DNA of 64,000 nt from Schaalia canis (GTDB lineage: Bacteria > Actinomycetota > Actinomycetes > Actinomycetales > Actinomycetaceae). Below the pieces are notes generated by a model. That model was not told the origin of the DNA. It worked only from the letters and a program-made list of their open reading frames with translations, and ran no database searches. Each line of letters opens with the position of its first letter. The stretch's first letter is position 1. Location: assembly GCF_003858455.1 (NCBI RefSeq), contig NZ_RQZF01000001.1:522993-586992 (forward strand), written 5' to 3'. The position numbers were made by a program, and so were the translations under genes. Below are positions 42,097 to 51,412 of the stretch, piece by piece.

Positions 42097-43857
42097 CTAG
42101 CGCAGAGCCCGATTAACTGCTGAGAGTACCGCCCTGTAGGTAGCTCGCGTGATAGACGAGGACATGCCCACGCCCCACACGACCTGGCCTTCAACGGCCG
42201 CTTCGACGTAGGCGGCTGCGTGAGCGTCACCGCCTTGACTCATTGCATGCTCGGAGTAGTCCAAGATGCGCAAGTCAACGTCCAGGCTGCGCAAGCCGTG
42301 CACGAAGGCTTCAATGGGGCCACCGCCCTCGCCGGTAATGACACATTCTTGGCCGTTATCCAACAGCGTGGCAACGAGGTAAACCCGGTCGTCTTCACCC
42401 GAGGTGATCTTTGCTTTGAGCAGTTCAAAGCGGCCCCACGGTGCCACATCACCACTGGCGTTGACGGCTGCGGTGGGCAGGTACTCTGCAGCGAAGATCG
42501 CCCACAGCGAGTCGGCGTCGATCTCTCCACCGTAGGTGTCGGTGTGGCGCTGCACTACGCGAGAGAACTCGATCTGCAGGCGGCGTGGTAGTTCCAGATT
42601 GTGGCAGGAGGACATGAGGTAAGCGATGCCGCCCTTACCCGACTGGGAGTTGACGCGCACGACGGCCTCGTAGGAGCGGCCCACGTCGTGTGGGTCGATA
42701 GGCAGGTAGGGCAGCTCCCACACGACGGCGTCTTCACTGCCAGCTTCTGCCACCTTGGCTTTACGGGCGCTGAAACCCTTTTTGATGGCGTCCTGGTGGG
42801 ATCCAGAGAACGAAGTGTAGACCAGGTCGCCAACGTAGGGTGCGCGCGGCGGGGTGGGCATGGAGGTGCAGTATTCGACGACACGGCGGACCTCGTCAAG
42901 GTTGGAAAAATCGATGCCCGGATCAACGCCTTGGGTGAAGAGGTTCAGGCCCAGGGTGACCAGGTCAACGTTGCCGGTGCGTTCCCCTTGGCCAAGCAGG
43001 CAGCCTTCAACGCGGTCGGCGCCTGCGAGGATGGCCAGCTCCGCTGCGGCGACGCCTGTTCCACGGTCATTGTGGGGGTGAACAGACAGGGCAATATGCT
43101 CACGCCGCGAGAGGTTTCGGCTCATGTATTCGATCTGATCGGCATACACGTTGGGAGTGGCGCGCTCAATGGTGGCTGGCAGGTTGAGGATAATTTCGCG
43201 TCCATCTTCTGGCTGCCAAATATCCATCACGGATTCGCAGACCTCCAGGGCGAAGTCGAGTTCAGTGTCGACGAAGATTTCAGGCGAGTATTCGAAGCCA
43301 AAGATCGTGTCTTCTGGCAGTCGTTTTTCTGCCTGGGCGATGACCTCCCGTGTACCAGAGACAGCGAGGTCTACGGTTTGGGGCTTGTCATTGCGGAAGA
43401 CAAGCTGGCGGAACAGTGGCGAGGTCGCGTTGTAGAGGTGGACGGTGGCGCGCGGTAGACCAACAAGGGCATCCACAGTGCGTTCAATGAGTTCGGGGCG
43501 TGATTGTGTGAGGACCGAGAGTGTGACGTCCTCGGGCACGGCGTCATCGTCAACGAGGGAACGTACGAAGTCAAAGTCGGTTTGAGAGGCGGCAGGGAAG
43601 CCGATCTCAATTTCCTTGTATCCCATGCTGACCAGCAGGTCGAACATGCGCCGTTTGCGGGCAGGATCCATCGGCTCAATGAGGGATTGGTTGCCGTCGC
43701 GCAGGTCGGTGCTCATCCAGCGAGGCGCGCGCGTGATGCGGCGGGTCGGCCATGCGCGGTCAGGGAGGTCAACGGGGTTGGTATCGAGGAAGGCGCGGTA
43801 TTTGCCGACGGGCATGCCTGAGGCTGCGGGCGTGGGGATACGGGAGGTGGTCTGCAT
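42097..43857 (-). CDS. leuA: 2-isopropylmalate synthase
   Basis: It condenses 2-oxoisovalerate with acetyl-CoA in leucine biosynthesis. The 586-aa product is the long actinobacterial type: catalytic TIM barrel with RWMSTDLRDGNQSL (Arg and metal Asp), LSVHPHNDRGTG (metal histidines), GNVDLVTLGLNLF, and a C-terminal LeuA dimer/allosteric domain (about 460-580) ending with GVGMSSSITRATYRAVLSAVNR. The ATG at 43857 has AAGAGGA upstream and matches family starts; an earlier in-frame ATG would add 47 residues. Leucine feedback is expected from the domain. Confidence 0.95.
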   Translation of the reverse strand: MQTTSRIPTPAASGMPVGKYRAFLDTNPVDLPDRAWPTRRITRAPRWMSTDLRDGNQSLIEPMDPARKRRMFDLLVSMGYKEIEIGFPAASQTDFDFVRSLVDDDAVPEDVTLSVLTQSRPELIERTVDALVGLPRATVHLYNATSPLFRQLVFRNDKPQTVDLAVSGTREVIAQAEKRLPEDTIFGFEYSPEIFVDTELDFALEVCESVMDIWQPEDGREIILNLPATIERATPNVYADQIEYMSRNLSRREHIALSVHPHNDRGTGVAAAELAILAGADRVEGCLLGQGERTGNVDLVTLGLNLFTQGVDPGIDFSNLDEVRRVVEYCTSMPTPPRAPYVGDLVYTSFSGSHQDAIKKGFSARKAKVAEAGSEDAVVWELPYLPIDPHDVGRSYEAVVRVNSQSGKGGIAYLMSSCHNLELPRRLQIEFSRVVQRHTDTYGGEIDADSLWAIFAAEYLPTAAVNASGDVAPWGRFELLKAKITSGEDDRVYLVATLLDNGQECVITGEGGGPIEAFVHGLRSLDVDLRILDYSEHAMSQGGDAHAAAYVEAAVEGQVVWGVGMSSSITRATYRAVLSAVNRALR

Positions 43858-44492
43858 TGGAATCCTCTTCTCATACGGGCCTACGGTCTGCATGGACTGT
43901 GTGTAGGACGGTGCGGAGGGCTCGACGTCGTCTGCGTGTGCGGGGCGCAGGAAACTCCGCGACGAGGAGGTCAGCCTGGTGAAGCCTCGCCGCGGCAATG
44001 AAGCAGGTTCCGCGAATGCATAGTCTTCACCGTAGGCCAGGTCACAGTTGAGCTGCGGAGCGTTTCGTGATGTGGACAGCAGTTTTCACCCCTCGTTGAC
44101 GATCACTGTCGGCCAAGCACGGTCGGTGAGGGCATCTCGCATCCTTTTCTTGAGCGAACGGTAAAAGTAGGGCAAATGATTTTCCTCACCTCAAGTGCTT
44201 GTCACTTCCCTCATTCGCTTTCGTTTTTCAGCGCTCCAGCAAGTGCACGTCGTCGGAAAACTACTGAAAATCCGCTGAATACGACAGAAGCCGACGGCGC
44301 TCAGTTGCCCCTAGTGGAAGATTCCAGTAGATAGCAGTGCGCGGCTTCTCACCAACAGATATTCGACCACTTGTTAAGACGTACCTAAAATTATTCCCAT
44401 GCACCATTGGCGAGTTCTTTAAAGAACTTTCCTATTCTCGTGCATCTCCATCGCAACACAGTTAGAACTCAAGAAGTAAAAGAGGACAGACG
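43858..44492. other. Long divergent intergenic region between leuA and the coiled-coil lipoprotein gene
   Basis: A 635-bp region without a recognisable gene. Its left half is the leuA leader and holds a possible 16-codon leader peptide frame on the minus strand (44021-43971, with adjacent Leu codons CTG CTT). The right half is more A+T-rich, contains the palindrome at 44413 and should carry the lipoprotein promoter. Confidence 0.5.
44413..44428. promoter_or_regulatory. Perfect 16-bp palindrome upstream of the coiled-coil lipoprotein
   Basis: AGTTCTTTAAAGAACT is a perfect palindrome about 65 bp before the lipoprotein ATG, in an A+T-rich stretch. It is a good candidate for a dimeric repressor operator. 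Confidence 0.45.
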
Positions 44493-47165
44493 ATGCGTTC
44501 GATTCGCTCGACTCGTTACCTGTCAGTGCTTGCAGCCGTTGCCTTGACGGCGACTGCCTGCTCTGCCCCTTCCCAGTCAGGCGATGCGCCTCAGAGCACT
44601 ACGCCTGACGGCGTGGCCACCGCACCTGCGCCGCAAGTAAAGGCCCCACAGGAACAGGACAAGCCCCAGTCGACACCCGCAGACAAGGCTTCCACCGCAA
44701 ACTCCCCTACCGGAACCACATCCTCTGGCGCCCCCTCCGCAAGCACCGAGGGAACGGCCGGCGCCTCAACTTCTTCCCAAGGTTCTTCAGCCACTCCTTC
44801 CTCAGCCGCTCCTTCCTCGGCAGCTTCTTCCTCGGTCGCCTCTGAGGCCCCTCGCGCATCAGCGCCGGCCTCTCGTCCGTCCACACAGCCTGCTCCATCC
44901 AACGGCACTGCTCCCTCCCAGCGCCCTGCCCCCTCCAGCCCGGCAACACCCGAGACGCCAAAGAAGCCCCAGGGGCCTGCAGGGCCCAAGAAACCTGAGG
45001 GTCCCGCAGCACCTCGGGTTGAGACTCCCAAGAAGGAAGCACCCAAGAGTGAGGTGCCTGCTCCCCACGCGCCCACACCGCAGCCGCCCTCGTCCCCCGA
45101 TACACCCCCTGCGCCTCCCTCTGACACGCCAAAGGGAGAGGACGCAGCAAAGGCTGCCCTGCGTCTTGAGCGTCAGGCGCTTATTGGCATCGCTCAGGAG
45201 TCCGTCGAGAAGATCACGGCTGCTAAGACCTCACTCGACTCCGCCAGCGCAGAACTTGACGATCTGAAGAAGCACGAGGCCGAGCAGCGCGCCACCATTC
45301 CGGCCAAGGAAGCCGCCATTAAGGCCGCCGGCGTGAAGAAAGCCCAGCACGCGGACCTCACGGCCCGTCAGGCTGCCTACAACAAGGCAAAGGAAGCTAG
45401 TCGCGCTGCCACACGCCGAATCACGGAGGCTGAAGACCGCATCGATGCTGCTGTAGCAAAGATTGACCAGGCCACAGCCGTTGTGGAAGAAAAGCGCCGT
45501 GCAGTGGAACAGGCAAAAGCCCTACAAGGACCCGAGCGGGATCAGCGCGTTGAAGAGGCCCAAGACGCCCTCAACGATGCAGTGGCCGCTCTTTTGCAAG
45601 CCACGGCCGCCAAGCTGGAAGCCGAAGCCGATAGCGCCGACGGCTACGAAGCTTTGAACGTCGCCTCTGAAGCCCTCGCTGCCTCGCCTGCCTTGACGGA
45701 GCAGGAAAAGGAAACCCTGGCCGCTCTTGAAGCAGAACTCCCAACGCTTGATGAGAAGGTCAACCAGCTACTGCAGGAGATCAACGCCATCACTGCCCTT
45801 GCCGCTCAGGTGGAAGAAAAGTCAGCAGTAGTTGACACCAAGAAGGCCGAACTCGCTGCCTTGGCTGAGCGTTACGCCGCCCAGGTGGCAGAAGTTGCTG
45901 AGCTTGATAAGAAGCTCAACGAAGGAAAGAACACCCTTCCCTCTGTCTCTGACCTGCTTGGTTCGGATGGGAAGAAGCCTGAAGCTCCGGCAGAGCCCAA
46001 TGGCTCCGCCCCGGATGGCCAGCCCTCTGGCGAACAGGACTCTAGCGAGCAGCCTTCCGGCGAGGGAGACTCTGGCAACGCCGAGTCTGGTGACGCCCAG
46101 TCAGGCGATTCGCAGCCGGGCGACGCTCCGTCTGGTAATGCCCAGCCGGGCGCCGATGAGTCCGGCAACCCTCAGGCCGGGGATACTCAGTCTGGGAACG
46201 CTCAGCCTGGCGATACTCAGTCTGACGAGGTTCAGCCGGGCGATGCTCCGTCTGGTAATGCCCAGCCGGACACGGATGAGTCCGGCACCTCCGATTCACA
46301 GGGGCACGCTGGCGGCCAGGATTCCTCATCTGCGGACCCCAAGGATTCTGCCTCCCAGACGGCACCCGAAGGTGACGGCACGGATACTCCGCCCTCGTCT
46401 CCTGACGCATCGAACTCAGGCCCGTCAGACTCTGCTTCATCGAATGACGCTGGCACTGGTCATGATGCTGGCACTGGTCATGATGCTGGCACCGGTAATG
46501 ATGCTGGAACTTCCGATGTTCCTCCCTCGACTGACAATCACGACTCTGAGGGTTCAGCGTCCGAAGGTTCTTCCAACGCTGACGCGTCAGACAGCAACGC
46601 CACAGGTGAAACCTCGGAAGAAGAAAAGGAACGCCAGCGTCAAGCTGAAGTGGAGGCGCAAAAGCAGCGTGAGGAAGCCGAGCGCATAGCTACTCTCACG
46701 CAGGAACGCGAAACTACTATCGCCGCTGTGAATGCCGCGTATGAAAAAATCACTGCCGCACGTGCAGAGTTGCCTCAACAAGAGGAAACGCTCAAGGCGC
46801 TCACCGCGCAGGTCAATGCTGCCAGCACCTCTCTGGAACAAACACGTTCAACGATCCAACGTATTCGTGAAGACATCGTGAACTTCGAGGAGAAGATCAA
46901 TAGCGGTCAAGATCCTGATGGCGAATTCGCCGTTGAGCTGGAGATTGCCCGAGATGAATTGGTTCTATTTAGTCCCCAGGAAGAGTCCCTCTCTGCTCAG
47001 TTGTCCACTCTGAACGCGCAAGCTGACGAAGTGCGGAACGCTCTGCATGCCAAGACAGAGGCTCTGACCCAGCTTGAACAGGAGTTCAACGCTTCTGTCG
47101 CGAAGGTCAGGGAGCTGGACCAACAGATCGGCGGCGAGGCCTCGTCTCTTCCAACTCTGGACTGA
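44493..47165 (+). CDS. Large coiled-coil lipoprotein with Pro/Ser stalk and repeats
   Basis: An 890-aa secreted protein. The lipobox TATAC (Cys about 23) ends a signal peptide. Residues 24-220 are Pro/Ser/Ala-rich, like a stalk. Residues about 225-490 and 725-885 are long coiled coils with similar endings (VAELDKKLNEGKNTLPS and VRELDQQIGGEASSLPT), so they look like duplicated modules. Between them lies a Gly/Asp/Ser/Gln-rich region with imperfect repeats of period 120 bp (46113-46165 and 46233-46285) and three 18-bp copies coding AGTGHD (46449-46502). RBS AGAGGAC. No enzymatic domain; likely an elongated surface structural or adhesive protein. Confidence 0.8.
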   Translation: MRSIRSTRYLSVLAAVALTATACSAPSQSGDAPQSTTPDGVATAPAPQVKAPQEQDKPQSTPADKASTANSPTGTTSSGAPSASTEGTAGASTSSQGSSATPSSAAPSSAASSSVASEAPRASAPASRPSTQPAPSNGTAPSQRPAPSSPATPETPKKPQGPAGPKKPEGPAAPRVETPKKEAPKSEVPAPHAPTPQPPSSPDTPPAPPSDTPKGEDAAKAALRLERQALIGIAQESVEKITAAKTSLDSASAELDDLKKHEAEQRATIPAKEAAIKAAGVKKAQHADLTARQAAYNKAKEASRAATRRITEAEDRIDAAVAKIDQATAVVEEKRRAVEQAKALQGPERDQRVEEAQDALNDAVAALLQATAAKLEAEADSADGYEALNVASEALAASPALTEQEKETLAALEAELPTLDEKVNQLLQEINAITALAAQVEEKSAVVDTKKAELAALAERYAAQVAEVAELDKKLNEGKNTLPSVSDLLGSDGKKPEAPAEPNGSAPDGQPSGEQDSSEQPSGEGDSGNAESGDAQSGDSQPGDAPSGNAQPGADESGNPQAGDTQSGNAQPGDTQSDEVQPGDAPSGNAQPDTDESGTSDSQGHAGGQDSSSADPKDSASQTAPEGDGTDTPPSSPDASNSGPSDSASSNDAGTGHDAGTGHDAGTGNDAGTSDVPPSTDNHDSEGSASEGSSNADASDSNATGETSEEEKERQRQAEVEAQKQREEAERIATLTQERETTIAAVNAAYEKITAARAELPQQEETLKALTAQVNAASTSLEQTRSTIQRIREDIVNFEEKINSGQDPDGEFAVELEIARDELVLFSPQEESLSAQLSTLNAQADEVRNALHAKTEALTQLEQEFNASVAKVRELDQQIGGEASSLPTLD
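46113..46285 (+). repeat. 120-bp period imperfect tandem repeat in lipoprotein gene
   Basis: The segments 46113-46165 and 46233-46285 encode PGDAPSGNAQPGADESG and PGDAPSGNAQPDTDESG and match nearly base for base, exactly 120 bp apart, with shorter SGNAQPGDTQS units between. This indicates recent repeat expansion. Confidence 0.85.
46449..46502 (+). repeat. Three 18-bp tandem repeats (AGTGHD)
   Basis: GCTGGCACTGGTCATGAT occurs twice exactly and a third time with two changes. Length change in multiples of 18 bp would keep the frame. Confidence 0.9.
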
Positions 47166-47234
47166 GCGCCTGATCCGCGCCAAACTCTTGACCAGCCACG
47201 CTGATTAGCTGCACGAGAGTCTGGCATCAACTGT

Positions 47235-47276
47235 GCCTGTGGGGCAGGAAACTTTTCCGTTTCCTGCCCCACAGGC
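47235..47276. terminator. Hairpin downstream of the coiled-coil lipoprotein gene
   Basis: An 18-bp perfect stem GCCTGTGGGGCAGGAAAC with its complement and a 6-nt TTTTCC loop, 70 bp after the stop. There is no U-tract. Confidence 0.75.
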
Positions 47277-47452
47277 ATTGTGTTGCCCAAGAAACAGGGC
47301 CACTTCGCACTTCTGCCCTCCGGTTGGAAGCGAATGAGGAAAGGCTCATCAATACTGTGGGGAGCGAGTTCATGCCGGTATAGTTCGACGCAGAGGTTTC
47401 TCCGCATCTACGCTGCCCAGACAGGATCTGTGCAACAGGAAAGGCCAATCAA

Positions 47453-48214
47453 GTGATTCACCAGGCACTTATTGACGACCTAGCGTCCCTCCACACTTCC
47501 ACTCAGATGGAGGGCTGGGATTTTTCCGTCCTGCGGGGCCGCGTCCATGAGTCTCAACCAACCTGGGATTTCCGGGCCGACTGCCTTGCCGCCATGCGTT
47601 CGGGGAAAAGAATTGTCGATCTGGGGACAGGTGGAGGTGAACGCCTCATTGAACTGATCTCTACCCTTGGCCCGCAAGCTGAGGGTAATGAGATTATTGC
47701 GACGGAAGGATGGGTTCCCAACGTTCCTGTTGCCCGCGCCAACCTCGCCCCGTGGGGGATTCGGGTGGAAGAATACGATCCTGAGTCGGACCCGCGCAGC
47801 CCTTTCTCAGACGCAAGCGTCGACTGCGTCATGTCCTCCCACGAGGGGATCGACTTTGCGGATACTACCAGGATCCTGACCGAGAACGGGGTGCTGCTCA
47901 CTCAGCAGGTTGATGGCTTCAACGCCCCGGAGCTACACGACTGGTTTGAGGTCGACTTCGCTTACCCCAATGTCACGCTGGACTCCTATGTCAGCCAATG
48001 CGAGGCCGCGGGCTTGACTGTCACCTGCGCGCAGGAGTGGGCAGGTTCCATGACCTTTACTGACTTGCGCGCTCTCGTTAGCTACTTAGCGCTGGTTCCC
48101 TGGGAGGTGCCCGACTTTGATGTGCATGGTCACGCTCAGCGCCTCATTGAACTCAGCCAACGCGAAGAACTAACGGTGACACAAAAGCGTTTCCGCCTCT
48201 ACGCGCAGAAGTAA
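47453..48214 (+). CDS. SAM-dependent methyltransferase
   Basis: A 253-aa class I methyltransferase. Motif I is RIVDLGTGGGERL, the acidic motif II reads EGWVPNVPVAR, and DASVDCVMSSHEGID follows as motif IV. The C-terminal part (about 170-253) is an extra helical cap. It starts at GTG after AGGAAAGG. It stands alone, so the substrate is unknown. Confidence 0.85.
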   Translation: MIHQALIDDLASLHTSTQMEGWDFSVLRGRVHESQPTWDFRADCLAAMRSGKRIVDLGTGGGERLIELISTLGPQAEGNEIIATEGWVPNVPVARANLAPWGIRVEEYDPESDPRSPFSDASVDCVMSSHEGIDFADTTRILTENGVLLTQQVDGFNAPELHDWFEVDFAYPNVTLDSYVSQCEAAGLTVTCAQEWAGSMTFTDLRALVSYLALVPWEVPDFDVHGHAQRLIELSQREELTVTQKRFRLYAQK

Positions 48215-48305
48215 CGATCTGAGACAATTTGCTCGCACCTGGCGGCAGAGGAAGGTCGAAAAAGCCTCGTTTTTACCACCAGGTACTGCCACAGTAACGG
48301 GCACG

Positions 48306-49388
48306 TCACACCATCTGTGGGATGGGGGGCATCGGCGTCAGGTCTGGAAGGTGCCGTTTCAAACTGTTGCCCCACTGATAATCCTTGGTAACACGTTGTG
48401 CCTGTCCAAGAATAATGCCAGGAGCAACCTCCAGTTGTTCCGCGAGGGCAGTGACAGCAGCAATATCCCTAGTGAGGGGTAAATATTCCCTCATGTCGTG
48501 AGGAACAAAAAACTCCGCTGCGAAACGATCAGCTTCCCTCTCACATTCATCGTTACTACCATCGAAGTAGACCGTGGTGTCCTTATGAAGAAGCACATGG
48601 GCAAGCTCATGCATGAGCGTGAACCACATCTGATCATCGGTTTTCCACAGCAAAGACAGTTGCACCAAAGGCGTGCCATTCAACCAACGGGTCACGCCGT
48701 GCACTCCAACACCGGGGACCTTTGGAGTGAGGCACACACGCACTCCTACCCGCTCGCATTCCCTGATTGCCTTCGCAATCCCCTCTTCAGGGTCTTCGAG
48801 TGTGTAGGACTTGAAACGCGGTAGAAGCCTTAAGAGTCCTTCACGGTCAAAGGAAGGGATGGGGTCCGCCTTTTCGTGCTGAAGCTCCCCCGCCCTCAAC
48901 CACACAGCCAGACCCATTGGCTTCTTGTCAGCGTAGGCACTCTTCCGGAAGGCGACAGCTCGCGCTTCCCAGGTATTCTGGTGCGCACTCAGACTACTCG
49001 TCCGAAAGAATGCGGCAACCTGAGCTACGAGAGCACTTGCTTGTCGTTTTGTTGCTGTGACGAGGCCGTACTTTCGCATGTACGTGAGCGGAAAGGCATC
49101 AAGCATGCCAATCTCTTCTGCGAGTTCCTGCTCTTTACGCTTTCGGGCGAGAAGTTGCTGATAGCGAGTCTCGTACGCCATCCATATGCGCGCAGGAATA
49201 CCCGTTGCCATCTCAAGATTCAGTGCCACCGTTTGGGTGAGGGCAGAGTTTCCTGCAATAAGCTCACTGATGTGCTTCTTAGTCACTCCTACCCGTCGGG
49301 CAAGCTCTGCCTGAGTCATCCCCTGGTTTTCGAGCCATTCGGCCAGGTAGTCACCGGTTGTCACAATGTAATCGGGTTCGGCAGACAT
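48306..49388 (-). CDS. higA: XRE-family antitoxin with IrrE/ImmA metallopeptidase-like domain
   Basis: A 360-aa protein. HTH domain (about 15-70): MTQAELARRVGVTKKHISELIAGNSALTQ, HigA/VapI-type. C-terminal IrrE/ImmA-like domain (about 235-320) with the zinc-peptidase motif LMHELAHVLLH and a downstream ECEREADRFAAEFFVP that gives the third ligand. Such HTH-peptidase fusions regulate many systems by cleavage. Preceded by a HigB-like toxin 31 bp upstream; RBS GAGAGGAGG. So it is the antitoxin and autorepressor of a HigBA-like pair. Confidence 0.9.
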   Translation of the reverse strand: MSAEPDYIVTTGDYLAEWLENQGMTQAELARRVGVTKKHISELIAGNSALTQTVALNLEMATGIPARIWMAYETRYQQLLARKRKEQELAEEIGMLDAFPLTYMRKYGLVTATKRQASALVAQVAAFFRTSSLSAHQNTWEARAVAFRKSAYADKKPMGLAVWLRAGELQHEKADPIPSFDREGLLRLLPRFKSYTLEDPEEGIAKAIRECERVGVRVCLTPKVPGVGVHGVTRWLNGTPLVQLSLLWKTDDQMWFTLMHELAHVLLHKDTTVYFDGSNDECEREADRFAAEFFVPHDMREYLPLTRDIAAVTALAEQLEVAPGIILGQAQRVTKDYQWGNSLKRHLPDLTPMPPIPQMV

Positions 49389-49419
49389 TTTTCCTCCTCT
49401 CGCATCTCTCTTGCGGCGG

Positions 49420-49728
49420 CTAGTGGTAGTCGCGAATATCTAGGACTTCGACAACACGAAGAGCTGTCGGGTCTTTTCCGTCTCCGATAGGTTCAACAAT
49501 GAGTCTGTAGTTTGCTGAGAGTCGAGCAGACCATTTTCCTGCTAGGTCGCCGCTGAGTTGCTCCCAACGGCCTGTGGTGTGGAATAGGTCAGCGAAAGAC
49601 TCAACGGAATGAAGTTCGTTAATACGCAGTTTGAGAGCTTTCACAACGCGCATGTCGAACGTTTTCTTCATTAAGCGCTCAACCGTGCACTGTTGTTCCA
49701 GCTTCTTGGTTGCGTATCGAACTTCCAC
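49420..49728 (-). CDS. higB: HigB/RelE-family toxin
   Basis: A 102-aa toxin of the HigB/RelE fold that cleaves mRNA at the ribosome. Visible: VRYATKKLEQQC at the start, GRWEQLSGDLAGKWSARLSANYRLIVEP with the conserved core arginine and tyrosine region, and VVEVLDIRDYH at the C-terminus. It starts at GTG with GGAGG upstream. The gene precedes its antitoxin, as in HigBA systems. Confidence 0.92.
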   Translation of the reverse strand: MEVRYATKKLEQQCTVERLMKKTFDMRVVKALKLRINELHSVESFADLFHTTGRWEQLSGDLAGKWSARLSANYRLIVEPIGDGKDPTALRVVEVLDIRDYH

Positions 49729-49752
49729 TCACCCTCCCCCCCAATCGTTCGA

Positions 49753-49769
49753 GTTACCAATATGGTAAC
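49753..49769. promoter_or_regulatory. Operator palindrome of the HigBA-like operon
   Basis: GTTACCA-ATA-TGGTAAC, two perfect 7-bp arms with a 3-bp centre, lies 25 bp upstream of the toxin start. It is the expected binding site of the antitoxin HTH dimer. Confidence 0.75.
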
Positions 49770-49969
49770 AGTTAGTGAACCCTCTTTCCTTATGGTTCAC
49801 AACACCTACGCCTCTTAACAGCTCAAGAGCCCTTCCCCCTCGATGAAGAGATCACGATTTTAAGTAAACACCGTATGAGGTAGTAGGCCATGGATCGAAC
49901 TACATAGACTCGGAGCGCAAGGAGCCTTCCGTGGAGGATCATCGCGAAAACAGCACCCCCGTTACCTTG

Positions 49970-50201
49970 TTTGTTGACTTCCAGTTGTGTTTTTCTGGGA
50001 GTGGGCCAGTGGTTCCCGGCATGATGTCTTGCCCCTGTCTTTGAATGATCCGGGGGGTGTTGTCACCGGGGACTGTTGGCAGTTGGTGACCACTGATGAG
50101 GGGAACGACCCGAGCGTGTGAGGTCTTTCGTAACGTGGGTGTGGGGTCAGCTGCCGTGGGACTGGTTCAACAGATTTCCTGCTTGGAAGGGGGCCACCAT
50201 C
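49970..50201 (+). ncRNA. Candidate bridge RNA (seekRNA) of the IS110 element
   Basis: The non-coding left end of IS110 elements encodes a structured RNA that pairs with target and donor DNA. This stretch has the right place and length. It contains a stem GTCACC/GGTGAC (50062-50067 with 50085-50090) enclosing a 17-nt internal loop, like the binding loops of such RNAs. No covariance was computed. Confidence 0.35.
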
Positions 50202-51412
50202 ATGATCACAGTCGATGACATCGGTGTCTTTGTCGGCATTGATGTGGGTAAAAGTGAGCACTGGGCTCATGCGCTATCAACTACTGGGCAAGTCTTATGG
50301 AATAAAGCCTTGCCCAACAACGAAGCCAAGCTCCGCTCCCTCTACCAAGAGCTTGGCACACGCGGACACGTCCTGATCGTTGTTGACCAACCAGCAACCA
50401 TCGGAGCTCTTGCTGTCGCTGTCGCTCAAGACATGGGAGTACGCGTGGCTTACCTACCAGGCCTGTCGATGCGCCGCATTGCAGACCTAACCCCGGGGAA
50501 TGCCAAAACTGATCAACGCGACGCTGTTGTCATAGCCCAGGCAGCACGGTCAATGCCTCACACACTCCGCAGCATCAGTGTTGCTGACCAGGACGGAGCA
50601 ACACTAACCATGCTGACCGGGTTTGACTTAGATTTAGCACGCCAAGTCAACCAAACAGCAAACCGAATCCGAGGCTTGTACACCCAGATTCACCCCGCCC
50701 TTGAAGCAGTCCTTGGCCCACGCCTAGAACATGACTGCGTCTTGGAGGCCATCGCCTCATGGCCAACCCCAGCAGCGTTAAAGAAAGCCGGAAAGAAACG
50801 GATCGCTAACACGCTCAAAGCACACGGCTCACGCCGCCACCTTGCCTGGGCTCACGACATCACGGAGGCACTCAGCCAGCAAACAGTGACCGTTACTGGC
50901 ACAGACGCAGCAACCTTAGTCCTACCCCACTTGGCTCGTCAACTCCAAGCGTTTCACGCCCAACGCAAAGACGTAGCCCAACAAGTCGAAGCCCTAGTGC
51001 AGGCCCACCCTCTTTACCCAGTCCTGACCTCAATGCCCGGCATCGGCCTCGGACAGCAGCGATCTTCTTGGCAGAAACCCTCGGCAAAGAATTCGCCTCC
51101 GGAGCACACCTCGCCTCCTACGCTGGCCTCACACCAGTGACCCGAAGATCAGGCACGTCTATTCGAGGTGAACACGTTTCACGAACAGGCAATAAACGCC
51201 TCAAACGCGCCATGTTCCTCTCAGCCTTCGCCGCACTACGCACAGACCCCATCTCCCGGGCCTACTACGACAAGAAACGCGAGCAAGGAAAACGACACAA
51301 CCAAGCCATCCTCACCCTCGCACACCGCCGCATCCTCACCCTGTACGCTATGCTCCGCGATGCCACCCTCTACGACCCACACCCATCAGAAAAACTCGCC
51401 ACCGCCGCTTGA
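50202..51412 (+). pseudogene. IS110 transposase, frameshifted
   Basis: The N-terminal DEDD RuvC-like domain begins MITVDDIGVFVGIDVGKSEH (first Asp) and has GNAKTDQRDAVVIAQAA (later Asp pair). The C-terminal Tnp domain has LASYAGLTPVTRRSGTSIRG with the catalytic serine region RTGNKRLKRAMF. One base appears missing at about 51050/51051: the expected PGIGLRTAAIFLAET reads into frame +1 there, and translation ends early at 51140. The second half (51068-51412) stays open in its frame. Sequencing error, decay or programmed frameshift are possible. Confidence 0.85.

Noticed and set aside
42601..43458. Plus-strand frame opposite leuA
   Set aside because: Antisense to the conserved leuA barrel; no independent support.
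46449..46502. Short regular repeats considered as a CRISPR array
   Set aside because: The 18-bp units are contiguous with no spacers and are in frame in a coding gene.
45832..46689. Alternative-frame open stretch within the lipoprotein repeats
   Set aside because: Arises from low-complexity repeats in the true frame, which has a signal peptide and coiled coils.
50202..51412. Programmed frameshifting in the IS110 transposase
   Set aside because: IS110 transposases are normally one frame, and the site (CCTCGGACA) is not a slippery sequence. Decay or sequencing error is simpler.
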